Source of the DNA: Sinorhizobium terangae
GTDB taxonomy: Bacteria; Pseudomonadota; Alphaproteobacteria; Rhizobiales; Rhizobiaceae
DNA: 64,000 nucleotides
Direction: 5' to 3'
Assembly (NCBI RefSeq): GCF_029714365.1
Contig: NZ_CP121659.1
Location: forward strand, 496,001-560,000
The position numbers and the translations under genes are program-made. The notes beneath the pieces are model-generated. The model did no database searches. It was given only the letters and a program-made list of their open reading frames with translations, and was not told where the DNA came from. Positions 1-9,103 of this stretch are shown piece by piece. How positions within the stretch are numbered: position 1 is the stretch's first letter; each line of letters begins with the position of its first letter.

Positions 1-239
1 TGGCGGCCGGCGCACCCGGTGACAGCAGCAACAATCGCCTGCATAAATGCGTCTTCCCCGCCTATGACCAGTGCATCAAGGCGAGCCACGTCTTCAATCT
101 GCTGGATGCGCGCGGTGTGATTTCCGTGACGGAGCGCCAGAGCTATATCCTGCGCGTCCGCACGCTGGCAAAGGCTTGCGGCGAGGCGTTCCTGCTGACC
201 GACGCCGGCGGCGCCAACTGGAGCAGGGAAGCAGCATAG
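1..239 (+). CDS. glyQ: Glycyl-tRNA synthetase alpha subunit, C-terminal part
   Basis: This is the last 78 codons of glyQ; the reading frame begins at base 3 and the TAG stop is at 237-239. The alpha subunit carries the class II catalytic core of the alpha2-beta2 bacterial glycyl-tRNA synthetase, which charges tRNA-Gly in the cytoplasm. The visible tail carries the GlyQ C-terminal signature: a YDQCIKASH segment followed by [18 protein letters not shown] and the RVRTLAKAC helix. The partner subunit glyS lies about 3.1 kb downstream on the same strand, separated by a LemA/DUF2207 pair, so the usual glyQS adjacency is broken. The 5' part is outside the window. Confidence 0.93.
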   Translation, partial: AAGAPGDSSNNRLHKCVFPAYDQCIKASHVFNLLDARGVISVTERQSYILRVRTLAKACGEAFLLTDAGGANWSREAA

Positions 240-282
240 TGGACGAGGTCGCCGGCCTCCGCCCGTTTCGATCGAAAGATCG

Positions 283-486
283 TTAGCGGCACGGGCCTCG
301 GGCGCATCGGCGCGTATCCGTCAACAGCAGACCTGCGACCGGATATATCTCCGCCGACAACTGGCCGCCATAAGTCTGCAGGGCACGGCGCACGCCGTTC
401 GGCCTGTCGCCCTGGGCTCCGCTCGCATAGGCAACGAAGAGGGCCAGGAAGGCGATTACGTTGATGTGGGTTGCGAGCGTTTTCAT
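283..486 (-). CDS. Possible small secreted protein, 67 aa
   Basis: A minus-strand ORF between glyQ and lemA. A longer in-frame reading exists up to 687, but the start at 486 gives a typical export signal: MKTL, a hydrophobic core (residues 10-20, VIAFLALFVAY) and an A-S-G-A cleavage region. The mature part is about 43 residues, basic, with two cysteines near the end (RRCARGPCR). A weak AGGA-type ribosome site lies just before the ATG. I do not recognise the family. It may be a real small periplasmic protein or a chance ORF in the gap between glyQ and lemA. Confidence 0.35.
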   Translation of the reverse strand: MKTLATHINVIAFLALFVAYASGAQGDRPNGVRRALQTYGGQLSAEIYPVAGLLLTDTRRCARGPCR

Positions 487-736
487 GGTCCTGGGCTTTT
501 CGTCTTGAGTTGGCCGATGAGGCGAATTTCGCCTATCTTTGGTTTCAGCGCCGTTCCCGGCGGAACAGCTTTGTAGTTGCAGCCAGTGGTCGATTCCGAT
601 GTAAGGAAATCGAGCTCGCGCAGGCCAGGCGAGCCGCTCGCAACTTTGTGGCCGCCCGTTGCTTTGATTGCAAAAAATGCCTTTCAAGCCGGAAAGCCGG
701 TGCTAATCTCTGGCGGATTCTCAAGGAGGGGCTTTC

Positions 737-1285
737 ATGATCGGACTGGCAATCGGCGTCGCGGTGATCCTTTATCTGGTTTTTGTCTACAACGGCCTCG
801 TCAAGGCGCGGCAGGTCACCGAAGAGGCGTGGTCCGGCATCGATGTGCAATTGAAGCGGCGCGCGGATCTGATCCCCAACCTGATCGAAACGGTGAAGGG
901 CTATGCGGAGCACGAAAAGTCGACGCTTGAAGAAGTCGTCGCGTTGCGCAATCGAGCGCAGGCCATGCCGCAGGGCGACGTTGCCGGCCGGGCCGCCGTC
1001 GAAGGCGCTCTTTCACAGGCGCTCGGCAAGCTCTTTGCGCTCGCGGAAGCCTATCCGGATCTCAAGGCCAACGAGAATTTTGCGGAGCTCCAGCGCACGC
1101 TTGAGACGATCGAAGGCGAGATCCAGATGTCCCGGCGCTATTACAACGGCGCTGCCCGTGACCTTAACGTGAAGGTCGAAAGCTTCCCGTCCAATCTGAT
1201 CGCCAATGCCTTCCGCTTTGCCAAGGCCGGTTATTTCGAGATTGCCAACGAAGCGGACCGGGCGGTGCCATCGGTCAAGTTCTGA
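737..1285 (+). CDS. LemA family membrane protein
   Basis: This is a 182-residue protein of the usual LemA length. It has one N-terminal membrane helix (about residues 3-20) followed by the LemA alpha-helical bundle with the family hallmark [17 protein letters not shown] (residues 41-57) and a C-terminal F-P-S-N-x-I-A segment. LemA proteins sit in the inner membrane; their biochemical role is not settled. The start is firm: AAGGAGGGG lies 7 bases before the ATG. The DUF2207 gene follows after 22 bp, so the two are probably one transcript. LemA and DUF2207 proteins often occur as neighbours in bacteria, which suggests a shared envelope function. Confidence 0.9.
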   Translation: MIGLAIGVAVILYLVFVYNGLVKARQVTEEAWSGIDVQLKRRADLIPNLIETVKGYAEHEKSTLEEVVALRNRAQAMPQGDVAGRAAVEGALSQALGKLFALAEAYPDLKANENFAELQRTLETIEGEIQMSRRYYNGAARDLNVKVESFPSNLIANAFRFAKAGYFEIANEADRAVPSVKF

Positions 1286-1307
1286 CGATGCGGAGAAGGA
1301 AATTGCG

Positions 1308-3248
1308 ATGAAGCGGTTTTCCGCAGCGCTTGCGTTTGTTCTTCTCGTCCTTGTTTGGCCACTCACCGTAGCCGCGCAAGAGTTTATCTCGTCGTTCCAT
1401 TCGGTCATCGAGGTCGCAAAGGACGGAACGCTCACCGTGACCGAGACGATCAAGGCCAATGTCGAGGGCAACCAGATCCGGCGCGGCATCTATCGCGATT
1501 TCCCGCTGACCTTCGCCGATGCGCGCGGCCGGCGCAGCAAGGTCGACTTCGATCTCATCTCCGTGGAACGCGACGGCGAGAAGGAGAGCTACCGCACCGA
1601 ATCGATCGACGGGGGTATCCGCATCTATACCGGCGAGGCCGACGTGTTCCTGCCGCGCGGGGAACACACGTTCCAGATCACCTATGAGACAAGCCGGCAG
1701 ATACGTTTCTTCGACGATCACGACGAACTTTATTGGAATGTGACCGGAACCGAGTGGGCCTTCCCGATCGAGGAGGCAACCGCCACCGTCACCTTGCCGA
1801 GGGGCGTGAAATCCGAAGCGCTCGACGTGTTTACCGGCGGTTATGGCGCAACGGGCAAGGATGCACGCGCGGTCGAGGAGGGGGACGAGATCTTCTTCGC
1901 GACGACACGTCGGCTGCGCCCGCGGGAAGGCCTGACGATCGCCGTCAAGCTGCCGAAGGGCAGCATCGACCGGCCAAGCGCATCCGAGGAAAACATCTGG
2001 TGGCTGCGCGACCATCTGGCTCTGGTCATTGCCGGTGCGGGCCTTGTCGTTGTCGCGCTCTACTACGGACGCGCCTGGGTGCGCGTCGGTCGTGATCCGG
2101 AGCGGGGCGTGATGGTACCGCGCTGGGACGCGCCGGATGGCATTTCGCCGGCGCTCGTCAACTATATCGACAACAAGGGATTCTCCGGCGAGGGATGGAC
2201 CGCGCTGTCGGCCGCCGCGCTCAACCTGGCGGTCAAGGGCCATGTTGTCCTTGACGACCTCAAGAAGGCGATCGTCATCACCGCGACGGGCAAGGCGGGT
2301 GCCGAAAAGCTGCCGATCGGCGAGGCGGCGCTGATGAAGGCGGTTGGGACTGCGGGCGGCAAGCTCACGATCGATCGGGCGAACGGCAAGACGGTCGAGG
2401 CGGCGGGGTCTGCCTTCCGCAGTTCGATGGAGCGGGAACACCGCGGCAAGTACTACCGCGCCAACATCGCATATATTGTCGGCGGCGTCGTGCTTTCGCT
2501 GCTTGCCTTGGCCGCGCTCTTCATCTTTGGCGATCTTGGCGAGGAAAGCATTCCGCTGGTCATCGTGCCGGTCTTCATCGCCTTTTTCGTCTCGATTTTC
2601 GCCGTCTCCTTTGGCAAGTCGTTGCGGCGCGGGTCGAGCCTCGCGCGCCGGATCATGTCGATCGTGCTCCTCGCCTTCTTCGCCTTCGTGTTCCTTACGA
2701 TATTTTCCGGAGTCCTGGCTGCCATAGTTTTCTCGGCGACTGGCGCGGACGACCTGCCGCTGCTCTTCGCGGTTGGCGGTATCGTGCTGGTAAATGTGCT
2801 TTTCTTCTTCCTGATGGGGGCCCCGACGCCGCTCGGCACCCGGATGATGGACGGGATCGACGGGCTGCGGCAATACATGACGCTCGCCGAGAAGGACCGG
2901 ATGAACCTCCAGGGCGCGCCGGAAATGTCGCCCCGGCACTTCGAGACGCTGCTCCCCTATGCCGTGGCGCTTGGCGTCGAGAAGCCATGGACGGAGACAT
3001 TCGACCGCTGGCTGCTTGCCGCGTCCGCGGGCGCCGCTGCTGCCGCTGCCTATCAGCCGAGCTGGTATCACGGCGATTCCTTTGGCCCTGGTTCCTTCGG
3101 CGACAGGATCGGCGGGTTCGCCGGTTCGATGGCGGACACCATGACGTCGTCCCTGCCGCCGCCGCCCAAGAGCTCGTCCTCGGGCTTTTCCACCGGTGGT
3201 GGCTTTTCCGGCGGCGGCGGCGGTGGTGGTGGCGGTGGCGGCTGGTAG
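1308..3248 (+). CDS. DUF2207 domain-containing membrane protein
   Basis: A 646-residue protein. It starts with a signal peptide (about 1-23), then an extracytoplasmic beta-rich DUF2207 region (about 30-225) beginning [21 protein letters not shown] membrane helix lies near 238-257, with further hydrophobic segments near 385-410, 418-435, 451-470 and 485-503. The tail is serine-rich and then glycine-rich (GGGFSGG followed by an unbroken glycine run and a terminal W), the usual end of this family. The ATG at 1308 has AGAAGGA upstream; an in-frame start at 1206 would lie inside lemA and was not used. It is probably co-transcribed with lemA. The molecular function of the family is unknown. Confidence 0.88.
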   Translation: MKRFSAALAFVLLVLVWPLTVAAQEFISSFHSVIEVAKDGTLTVTETIKANVEGNQIRRGIYRDFPLTFADARGRRSKVDFDLISVERDGEKESYRTESIDGGIRIYTGEADVFLPRGEHTFQITYETSRQIRFFDDHDELYWNVTGTEWAFPIEEATATVTLPRGVKSEALDVFTGGYGATGKDARAVEEGDEIFFATTRRLRPREGLTIAVKLPKGSIDRPSASEENIWWLRDHLALVIAGAGLVVVALYYGRAWVRVGRDPERGVMVPRWDAPDGISPALVNYIDNKGFSGEGWTALSAAALNLAVKGHVVLDDLKKAIVITATGKAGAEKLPIGEAALMKAVGTAGGKLTIDRANGKTVEAAGSAFRSSMEREHRGKYYRANIAYIVGGVVLSLLALAALFIFGDLGEESIPLVIVPVFIAFFVSIFAVSFGKSLRRGSSLARRIMSIVLLAFFAFVFLTIFSGVLAAIVFSATGADDLPLLFAVGGIVLVNVLFFFLMGAPTPLGTRMMDGIDGLRQYMTLAEKDRMNLQGAPEMSPRHFETLLPYAVALGVEKPWTETFDRWLLAASAGAAAAAAYQPSWYHGDSFGPGSFGDRIGGFAGSMADTMTSSLPPPPKSSSSGFSTGGGFSGGGGGGGGGGGW

Positions 3249-3352
3249 TGCCGTCGCTACAGGCCAATTTCCTTGCCGGGCTTGGTGACTTTTTCATCGG
3301 AGCTTGCTAAGTCCGCCGCAACCGTCCGGAACAGAACAAAGTCCAGAGTCCT

Positions 3353-5518
3353 ATGCCTGATCTTCTTATCGAACTGCGCTCCGAAGAAATCCCCGCCCGC
3401 ATGCAGCGCAAGGCGGCGGGCGACCTGAAGAAGCTCGTGACGGATGCGTTGGTCGAGGCGGGTCTGACCTATGAGGGCGCGCGTGAATATTGGACGCCGC
3501 GCCGGCTGACGCTCGATATCCGCGGCCTGAATGCGCGGTCTGCCGATATTCGCGAGGAGCGCAAGGGGCCGCGCACCGACGCCAACGAAAAGGCGATTGA
3601 GGGCTTCCTGCGCGGTGCGGGCCTCTCGTCGATCAGCGAGGCCCATGTCCACAGCGATCCAAAGAGGGGCGACTTTTATGTCGCCCATATTCTCAAGCCA
3701 GGCCGGGACGCCGAGGAGATCATCGCCGAGATAATGCCGGGGATCATCCGCAATTTCCCCTGGCCGAAATCAATGCGTTCCGGTGCCGCCTCAGCGAAGC
3801 CCGGAAGCCTGCGCTGGGTGCGCCCGCTCCAGTCGATCGTCTGCACCTTCGGTTCGGAGACGGAGGAAACCAGGGTTGTTCCGTTCGAGGTCGACGGTAT
3901 CGTCGCCTCCAACGTGACCTATGGCCACCGTTTCCATGCGCCTGAGCCGATCGCCGTTCGCCGGTTTGCCGATTACGCTGAGAAGCTCGAAAGGGCGAAG
4001 GTCGTGATCGATGCCGAGCGCCGCAAGCAGATCATCTCCGCCGACGCCCACAACGTCGCCTTCGCCAGCGGCCTTGAACTCGTCGAGGACGAGGGTCTGC
4101 TCGAGGAAGTGTCGGGCCTTGTCGAGTGGCCGCAAGTGCTGATGGGAAGTTTTGAGGAGAGCTATCTCGAAATCCCGTCGGAAATCATCCGCCTGACGAT
4201 CAAGACCAACCAGAAGTGCTTCGTCACGCGCGAGCCGGGCGCCGAGACGCTGTCGAACAAATTCATCCTCGTGTCGAACATCGAGGCCAAGGACGGCGGC
4301 AAGGAAATCGTCCACGGCAACGGCAAGGTCGTGCGCGCGCGCCTCTCGGACGCGGCGCATTTCTGGAAGCGGGACCAGGGCAACCTGCCCGATCTCGAAA
4401 CGCTCGAGCTGTCCGCGAAGAAATTCGGGCTCGACCTCAGGAAGCCGCTCGACCAGCGCATGGCAAAGCTCGACGCGTTGAACGTGACGTTCCACGCCAA
4501 GCTCGGCACGCAGGGCGAACGCGTCGCTCGCATCCGCTCACTGGCCGCAGAACTCACGAAGGTGACTGGTGCGGACATTACTCAGGTCGACCGCGCCGCC
4601 GTGCTGGCCAAGGCGGATTTGCGGACCGAAGCCGTCGGGGAGTTCCCCGAGCTTCAGGGCATCATGGGTCACAAATATGCGGTGCTGCAGGGCGAGACAT
4701 CCGCCGTCGCCAATGCAATCGAGGACCACTACAAGCCCCAGGGACCGTCCGACCGCGTACCGGCCGATCCCGTTGCCGTAACCGTTGCGCTTGCCGACAA
4801 ACTCGACACCCTTGCCGGCTTCTGGGCGATCGACGAAAAGCCGACGGGCTCGAAGGACCCCTATGCGCTGCGCCGTGCCGCGCTCGGCGTGATCCGGCTC
4901 ATCCTGGAAGGCAAGACGCGCCTGCCGCTCCGACCTGTTTTCGAAATTGCGCTCGCTGGGCTCAAGGAGCAGAGGCCCGAGGTTGCCGGCGATATTGCTA
5001 CCGATCTTCTCGCCTTTTTCCATGACCGGCTGAAGGTCTATCTGCGTGATCTTGGCGCACGTTACGATCTGATCGACGCGGTATTGGCCGCGGACGCCGA
5101 CGACCTGCTGCTGATCGCGCGGCGTGTCGAGGCGCTGACGGCCTTCATCACCGCCGAGGAGGGCAAGAACCTGCTGGCGGGCACCAAGCGCGCAACGCAG
5201 ATCCTGGCGGCTGAGGAGAAGAAGGGCACGGAAGTCGCCGCTTCCGTCGACGAGCGGCTCTTCAAGCTCGATGCCGAGAGGACCCTCCACGCATCGATCA
5301 AGGTCGCGACCGGCGATGCCCGCGACGCGATCGTCAAGGAGGACTTCCGCTCGGCCATGGCGGCGTTGTCGAAACTTCGTGAGCCGGTCGATCAATTCTT
5401 CGATGATGTCCTGGTGAATGACGAGGACACAGCGATCCGTGCCAACCGCCTGGCATTGCTGGGGCTCATCCGCTCCGCCACGGGGGCGGTTGCGGATTTC
5501 TCGAAGATTGCGGGGTAG
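3353..5518 (+). CDS. glyS: Glycyl-tRNA synthetase beta subunit
   Basis: The 721-residue beta subunit of the alpha2-beta2 glycyl-tRNA synthetase. It provides tRNA binding and is required for aminoacylation by GlyQ. The N-terminus [15 protein letters not shown] is the family start signature. Other recognisable blocks are the KSMRS region (residue ~140), [17 protein letters not shown] (~275) and a C-terminal DALR-type anticodon-binding region (from ~590). It lies 104 bp after the DUF2207 gene on the same strand as glyQ. The length is slightly above the usual ~690 residues, normal for alphaproteobacteria. A GC-rich hairpin follows the stop codon. Confidence 0.96.
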   Translation: MPDLLIELRSEEIPARMQRKAAGDLKKLVTDALVEAGLTYEGAREYWTPRRLTLDIRGLNARSADIREERKGPRTDANEKAIEGFLRGAGLSSISEAHVHSDPKRGDFYVAHILKPGRDAEEIIAEIMPGIIRNFPWPKSMRSGAASAKPGSLRWVRPLQSIVCTFGSETEETRVVPFEVDGIVASNVTYGHRFHAPEPIAVRRFADYAEKLERAKVVIDAERRKQIISADAHNVAFASGLELVEDEGLLEEVSGLVEWPQVLMGSFEESYLEIPSEIIRLTIKTNQKCFVTREPGAETLSNKFILVSNIEAKDGGKEIVHGNGKVVRARLSDAAHFWKRDQGNLPDLETLELSAKKFGLDLRKPLDQRMAKLDALNVTFHAKLGTQGERVARIRSLAAELTKVTGADITQVDRAAVLAKADLRTEAVGEFPELQGIMGHKYAVLQGETSAVANAIEDHYKPQGPSDRVPADPVAVTVALADKLDTLAGFWAIDEKPTGSKDPYALRRAALGVIRLILEGKTRLPLRPVFEIALAGLKEQRPEVAGDIATDLLAFFHDRLKVYLRDLGARYDLIDAVLAADADDLLLIARRVEALTAFITAEEGKNLLAGTKRATQILAAEEKKGTEVAASVDERLFKLDAERTLHASIKVATGDARDAIVKEDFRSAMAALSKLREPVDQFFDDVLVNDEDTAIRANRLALLGLIRSATGAVADFSKIAG

Positions 5519-5559
5519 CGACTGTCATTCTCGTGCGGTTGACTGCACCTGCTTGGATA

Positions 5560-5579
5560 GGCCCGCGTCGGGCCCCTTT
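5560..5579 (+). terminator. Possible terminator after glyS
   Basis: A GGCCCG/CGGGCC stem of 6 bp with a 3-base loop, followed by CCTTT, about 40 bases after the glyS stop codon. The stem is strong but the T tract is only three bases, so this is a weak candidate. Confidence 0.35.
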
Positions 5580-5618
5580 GCATCGACAAGCGAGAGCAAT
5601 TGGCCTATTTCGTAGGGC

Positions 5619-6485
5619 ATGACGAGTGAGCATCCGAGTGCAGGTGAGGGCATCATCGAGCCGCTGGCCCGTGAGCACCGCGGCGACTGGATAGCGGTTG
5701 CCGACGACGCTATGCCGTTCGAGCGCATCGAAGCCTTCTTCGCCGGCCCGGCCTATGAGCCGCACCGGCACGATACCTACGCCATCGGGCAGACGCTTTC
5801 CGGCGTCCAGAGCTTCCACTATCGCGGCGCCGATCGCTTCAGTCTCCCCGGCAGGACGATGGTGCTCCATCCCGACGAGTTGCATGACGGTCATGCGGGC
5901 AGCGATGACGGTTTCCGCTACCGCATGATCTACATCGAGCCGGCCGCCATCCAAAGCGTCCTTGGCGGCCGTCCGCTGCCCTTCATTGTCGGCGGCATTT
6001 CATCCGATCCGCGGCTCTTTGCAGCGGTTCGCGCGCTCCTGCCTGCAACGGACGCCCGGATCGAAGCGCTGGAGTTCGACGACGGCCTTTTCGAGCTTGC
6101 CCATGCGCTCGAAGCCGCCGCCGGCGGCTCTTCGCCCGGCCGCCGTGCGCTGGACTACCGTGCGGCGGAACGGGCGCGGCTCTACCTGCACGATTTGCCG
6201 GAGGGCACGGTTACGCTCGAGACGCTTGAGGCAATCAGCGGTCGGGACCGTTGGGGACTTAGCCGCGACTTCCGGCGGCTGTTCGGTACCAGTCCCTATC
6301 GCTATCTCGTGCAACGCCGGCTGGAGGCGGTGAAAGCCGATCTGAGACGAGGGACATCGCCCGCAGAGGCTGCGCTGGATGCCGGTTTCGCCGATCAGGC
6401 GCATATGAATCGCCACTTCAAGAAGGCCTTCGGTCTTTCACCCGGACGCTGGCTGCGGATGGCGGGCAAACCAGCCTGGAGTTGA
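5619..6485 (+). CDS. AraC family transcriptional regulator
   Basis: A 288-residue regulator. The N-terminal half is an AraC-type cupin sensor domain (residues ~30-110, with PHRHDTYAIGQTLSG and an HPDELHDGHAG strand). The C-terminal ~100 residues are the double helix-turn-helix: a first HTH around SGRDRWGLSRDFRRLFG and the second around AALDAGFADQAHMNRHFKKAFGLSPGRW, the canonical AraC signature. The ligand is unknown. The next genes on the same strand are a small cupin and a LysE-type exporter. Such regulators often control a neighbouring exporter, so those genes are reasonable targets, but this is inferred only from position. Confidence 0.9.
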   Translation: MTSEHPSAGEGIIEPLAREHRGDWIAVADDAMPFERIEAFFAGPAYEPHRHDTYAIGQTLSGVQSFHYRGADRFSLPGRTMVLHPDELHDGHAGSDDGFRYRMIYIEPAAIQSVLGGRPLPFIVGGISSDPRLFAAVRALLPATDARIEALEFDDGLFELAHALEAAAGGSSPGRRALDYRAAERARLYLHDLPEGTVTLETLEAISGRDRWGLSRDFRRLFGTSPYRYLVQRRLEAVKADLRRGTSPAEAALDAGFADQAHMNRHFKKAFGLSPGRWLRMAGKPAWS

Positions 6486-6565
6486 ACGCTCCGCCTCGCA
6501 CGATTGTTCAATACCGCTTGCGATGATCGCCTTAACCTCGTTCGAAATGGCAGGAGGAAGCGGCA

Positions 6566-6940
6566 ATGGATGCGTCGAAGCGGACCTACGCACCGGTCAA
6601 TTGTCAGGACAAGCTCGCTCGGTTTTCCGACCAGTGGCAGCCGCGCGTGATCGCGGAAATCAACGACTATCAGGTCAAGATCGTTCGCATCGAGGGCGAT
6701 ATCGTCTGGCATCCAGAAACGGATGAGGCCTTCATCGTGTTGGACGGCACGCTTCGGATCGATTTCCGGGACGGTTCGGTCAACGTCGGCCCGGGCGAGA
6801 TGTACGTCGTACCGAAGGGCGTCGAGCACAAGCCATTTGCCGACCGTGAGGTGAAGATGCTGCTCATCGAACCGCGCGGCATCCTGAACACCGGGCATGA
6901 GGGCGGTGAGCGCACGGCTGAAAACGATCTCTGGATCTGA
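6566..6940 (+). CDS. Small cupin-domain protein
   Basis: A 124-residue single-domain cupin. Cupin motif 1 is near residues 50-66 (HPETDEAFIVLDGTLRIDF) and motif 2 near 75-92 (GPGEMYVVPKGVEHKPFA). The histidines and glutamate in HxxxxE and the later H fit a metal site. The enzyme activity, if any, cannot be told from sequence; proteins of this kind are usually small-molecule binders or isomerase-like enzymes. A strong ribosome site (AGGAGG) precedes the ATG. The gene lies between the AraC regulator and the LysE-type exporter, with 16 bp to the latter, which suggests co-transcription. Confidence 0.85.
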   Translation: MDASKRTYAPVNCQDKLARFSDQWQPRVIAEINDYQVKIVRIEGDIVWHPETDEAFIVLDGTLRIDFRDGSVNVGPGEMYVVPKGVEHKPFADREVKMLLIEPRGILNTGHEGGERTAENDLWI

Positions 6941-6956
6941 CACAGAGGATGTGGCC

Positions 6957-7544
6957 ATGGCTGGAGATCTCGCTCTCCTTGTTCTTGCCGCGCTGCCGCT
7001 GATGGGCAGTCCGGGTCCAGCAACGCTCAGCCTCGCCGGCATGGGCGCGGCCCACGGCGTGCGGCTGAGCGCGCACTACGCCGCGGGCGTCAATATCGGC
7101 ACGATTGCCGTCGTGCTGGCGATCGCAGCGGGCGTAACAGCCGTTATTCTCGAACTGCCGGGCATGAAGCCGGCGCTCATGGTCCTCGCCGGCGCCTACA
7201 TGATCTATCTCGCGTGGCATATCGCCACTGCGCCGCCCGTTGCCGCTGAAGAGCAGGGCTCGAACGCTCCGTCTTTTCTGAGCGGCCTCGTGCTCGCGAT
7301 CGCCAACCCCAAAGCCTATGCCGCGATCGGCGCCGTTTATGCGGGCAGCGCTACCGGCGCCGGCGAAGGCGCCATGGCGAAGGTTATCGCTCTCAGCATC
7401 CTCGCAATCGCTGTAAACACGACCTGGCTCTGGTTCGGTGCCGCTATGGCGGCGATCCTCCACGACCCGCGAAAGGCGCGTGTCGCCAACCTGATCTTCG
7501 CTTTCCTTTTGCTGGCCTCCATCGCCCTGCCGTTGCTCCGGTAG
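6957..7544 (+). CDS. LysE/RhtB family amino-acid exporter
   Basis: A 195-residue inner-membrane protein with about six hydrophobic segments. The family signature GSPGPATLSLAGMGAAHG (residues ~17-34) is present, as is the IANPKAY motif in the fourth segment region. LysE/RhtB proteins export amino acids or related small molecules by proton exchange; the substrate here is unknown. The ATG at 6957 was chosen because AGAGGA lies 8-9 bases upstream and the protein then begins directly with the first membrane helix; the longer frame from 6897 overlaps the cupin gene. It follows the cupin after 16 bp. Confidence 0.88.
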   Translation: MAGDLALLVLAALPLMGSPGPATLSLAGMGAAHGVRLSAHYAAGVNIGTIAVVLAIAAGVTAVILELPGMKPALMVLAGAYMIYLAWHIATAPPVAAEEQGSNAPSFLSGLVLAIANPKAYAAIGAVYAGSATGAGEGAMAKVIALSILAIAVNTTWLWFGAAMAAILHDPRKARVANLIFAFLLLASIALPLLR

Positions 7545-7588
7545 ATTCGCCGCTTGAAAGGACGCGTGGTTACCGCTTATGAAGCCGC

Positions 7589-8086
7589 ATGACCGCCAAG
7601 ATCCTCGTCAGTGCCTGTCTCATGGGCCATGCGGTGCGTTATGACGGCGCATCGAAGCCGCTTGCTCACCCGGCGATCGATCGCTGGCGCGAGGAGGGTC
7701 GGCTGGTGACGATCTGTCCCGAGATGTCGGCCGGCATGCCGGTTCCACGACCTCCGGCGGAGATCGCGGACGGACAAGCGGGAACCGACGTGCTTTCGGG
7801 AAAGGCCCGGGTGGTCGAAAACACCGGCCGCGACGTGACGGAGGAATTTGTTCGCGCAGCCGAAAATGCCCTGGCGCTTGCGCTGGAAACCGGCTGTCGC
7901 TTCGCGCTGCTGATCGACGGCAGTCCGTCCTGCGGTTCACGCTTCATCTACGATGGCAACTTCAGCGGCGCCCGGCACTCGGGCATGGGCGTGACCGCCG
8001 CATTGCTGCGGCAGAACGGCATCGAGGTCTATTCCGACAGCGAAATAGATCGCCTCGTCGCCGCTGCAGGTTTCCTTGAATCATAG
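7589..8086 (+). CDS. DUF523 family protein
   Basis: A 165-residue protein of the DUF523 (YbbK-like) family, of normal length. The family cysteine motifs are visible: SACLMG with C10, the TICPEMSAGMPVPRPPAEI block, and DGSPSCGSRFIYDG near residues 110-125, followed by GxGVTAALLRQNGI. The conserved cysteines suggest a metal or Fe-S centre, but no function is established. It lies 44 bp after the LysE-type exporter on the same strand and may be read from the same transcript. The intergenic repeat begins 9 bases after its stop codon. Confidence 0.88.
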   Translation: MTAKILVSACLMGHAVRYDGASKPLAHPAIDRWREEGRLVTICPEMSAGMPVPRPPAEIADGQAGTDVLSGKARVVENTGRDVTEEFVRAAENALALALETGCRFALLIDGSPSCGSRFIYDGNFSGARHSGMGVTAALLRQNGIEVYSDSEIDRLVAAAGFLES

Positions 8087-8094
8087 CCGAAAAA

Positions 8095-8264
8095 CATGCA
8101 GCAATTCGAAGTGCTTCAGCGTTCTTTGCGCGCCTGATAAGACACGGCGCTGTAGGGCAGATGAAGGTTACAGCGCCGTGCGTCCTTTGGGACGCACAAA
8201 GGCCGCTGTAACTCTTTGATTCCACGCATCGTGCTTTCCGAAAATCGGGTCCGATTTTCGGGCC
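8095..8264. repeat. Compound intergenic mosaic repeat, two inverted family-1 units plus a hairpin
   Basis: The stretch between the DUF523 gene and the next gene (about 330 bp) is mostly repeat. An inverted copy (8095-8155) and a direct copy (8169-8225) of the same ~60-bp unit face each other. The unit core reads CAGCGCCG...GACGC.C AAAGG..GCTGTA...CTTTGA. A separate perfect hairpin follows at 8238-8261 (11-bp arms CCGAAAATCGG, 2-base loop). Five more units occur elsewhere in this window. They resemble the RIME/ABC-type short intergenic mosaic elements reported for Sinorhizobium. Nothing else is seen up to 8416. Confidence 0.75.
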
Positions 8265-8416
8265 GATGCGCTAGGCCGTGCGCGGAATGGGGTTTCCTCC
8301 AAAAGATTACGCCCCTGCTTCTCTCAGGGGCGCAATCTCTCGCCATTGCAGCGAAGGCCCGCCAGCCGTGAGTCAGGGGTCAGCTGGACGGGGCAGGGAA
8401 CTGTATTTATATGGTT

Positions 8417-8935
8417 TTACTCTAGCCGAAGTTCGAATCCAGCCGGATCAAATTCCTGTGAGTTGCCCGCCATCGAGGCTGCAACCGGTTCCGCGCGCGA
8501 GATTGGAAGAACAGCCGCAGTTTTCGCCGTCTCATCGATCTCGACGGAAACGACTTCATGCGTGCCGGGCTGGATAAGATCCACGCTTGCGGACGCATTC
8601 GCCGTTGCCGGCTCGATTTTCATCGCCGCGGCTCTCACGACTTCCTCGGGTGCCTTGCTGACGAAGACGACCGGTGATCCGCCGAGCCAGGCTTCGGTAC
8701 GCACCAGCTTTACCTCGCCACCGACTTCCTTGAGTTCGACCTTGTCGGTGCCGGGAGCGATCTCGGGGACGACATAGGAGGACTTCTTTTTCGGCTGCAG
8801 CGGCGGGCAGTCCACGCAGGAAACCGTAGCGACACTGGAGTTGACCGCCTTGCCGGAGACGACGTCCTCGATCGACGATGCGGCGGCCGTACCGGCGAGA
8901 AGCGCGCAAGTGGCGGCGATAAGCAGGGAACGCAT
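8417..8935 (-). CDS. Secreted protein, HPE1-like
   Basis: A 172-residue exported protein with a clear signal peptide (MRSLLIAATCALLAGTAAA). The mature part starts SSIEDVVSG and has a C-V-D-C-P pair (about residues 40-44), then a KLVRTEAWLGGSPVVFVSKA block. This pattern fits the Rhizobiales proteins annotated as plant virulence effector HPE1-like; I assign this from memory of the family and the biochemical role is unknown. The ribosome site GAGGAG lies about 7 bases before the ATG, at the edge of a small hairpin (8944-8960, CCTCGA/TCGAGG) that could affect translation. It is transcribed alone. Confidence 0.7.
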   Translation of the reverse strand: MRSLLIAATCALLAGTAAASSIEDVVSGKAVNSSVATVSCVDCPPLQPKKKSSYVVPEIAPGTDKVELKEVGGEVKLVRTEAWLGGSPVVFVSKAPEEVVRAAAMKIEPATANASASVDLIQPGTHEVVSVEIDETAKTAAVLPISRAEPVAASMAGNSQEFDPAGFELRLE

Positions 8936-9032
8936 TGGATTCTCCTCGAAACTATCGAGGCGACGATATGTGTTTTCCCTTACCTTCCCGTCATGAGGAT
9001 TGGTAAAAATTGAATGATGCCGGCTTTTTCGC

Positions 9033-9103
9033 TTAATGCATGTCGCCCAAAAGTGCGCCGCATTTGTGCGACGTCAGGTGATCCCACCTGACTGCAAAAT
9101 GCT
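9033..9103. repeat. Intergenic mosaic repeat: half family-2 unit plus an 8-bp-arm palindrome
   Basis: The left part (TGCATGTCGCCCAAAAGTG, about 9037-9055) matches the arm of the family-2 repeat seen at 24251-24360. The right part is a perfect hairpin at 9073-9092, GTCAGGTG/CACCTGAC with a 4-base loop. The element directly follows the purD stop codon and could act as the 3' end of the purD transcript, although no T tract follows on that strand. Confidence 0.6.

Noticed and set aside
1275..3071. Long open frame (598 codons) on the minus strand
   Set aside because: It is opposite the DUF2207 gene and is Arg/Asp/His-rich as expected for an antisense shadow.
8428..8442. GTTCGAATCC, which looks like a tRNA T-loop
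   Set aside because: It lies inside the 3' end of the HPE1-like coding sequence, and no matching acceptor, D or anticodon stems can be formed around it.
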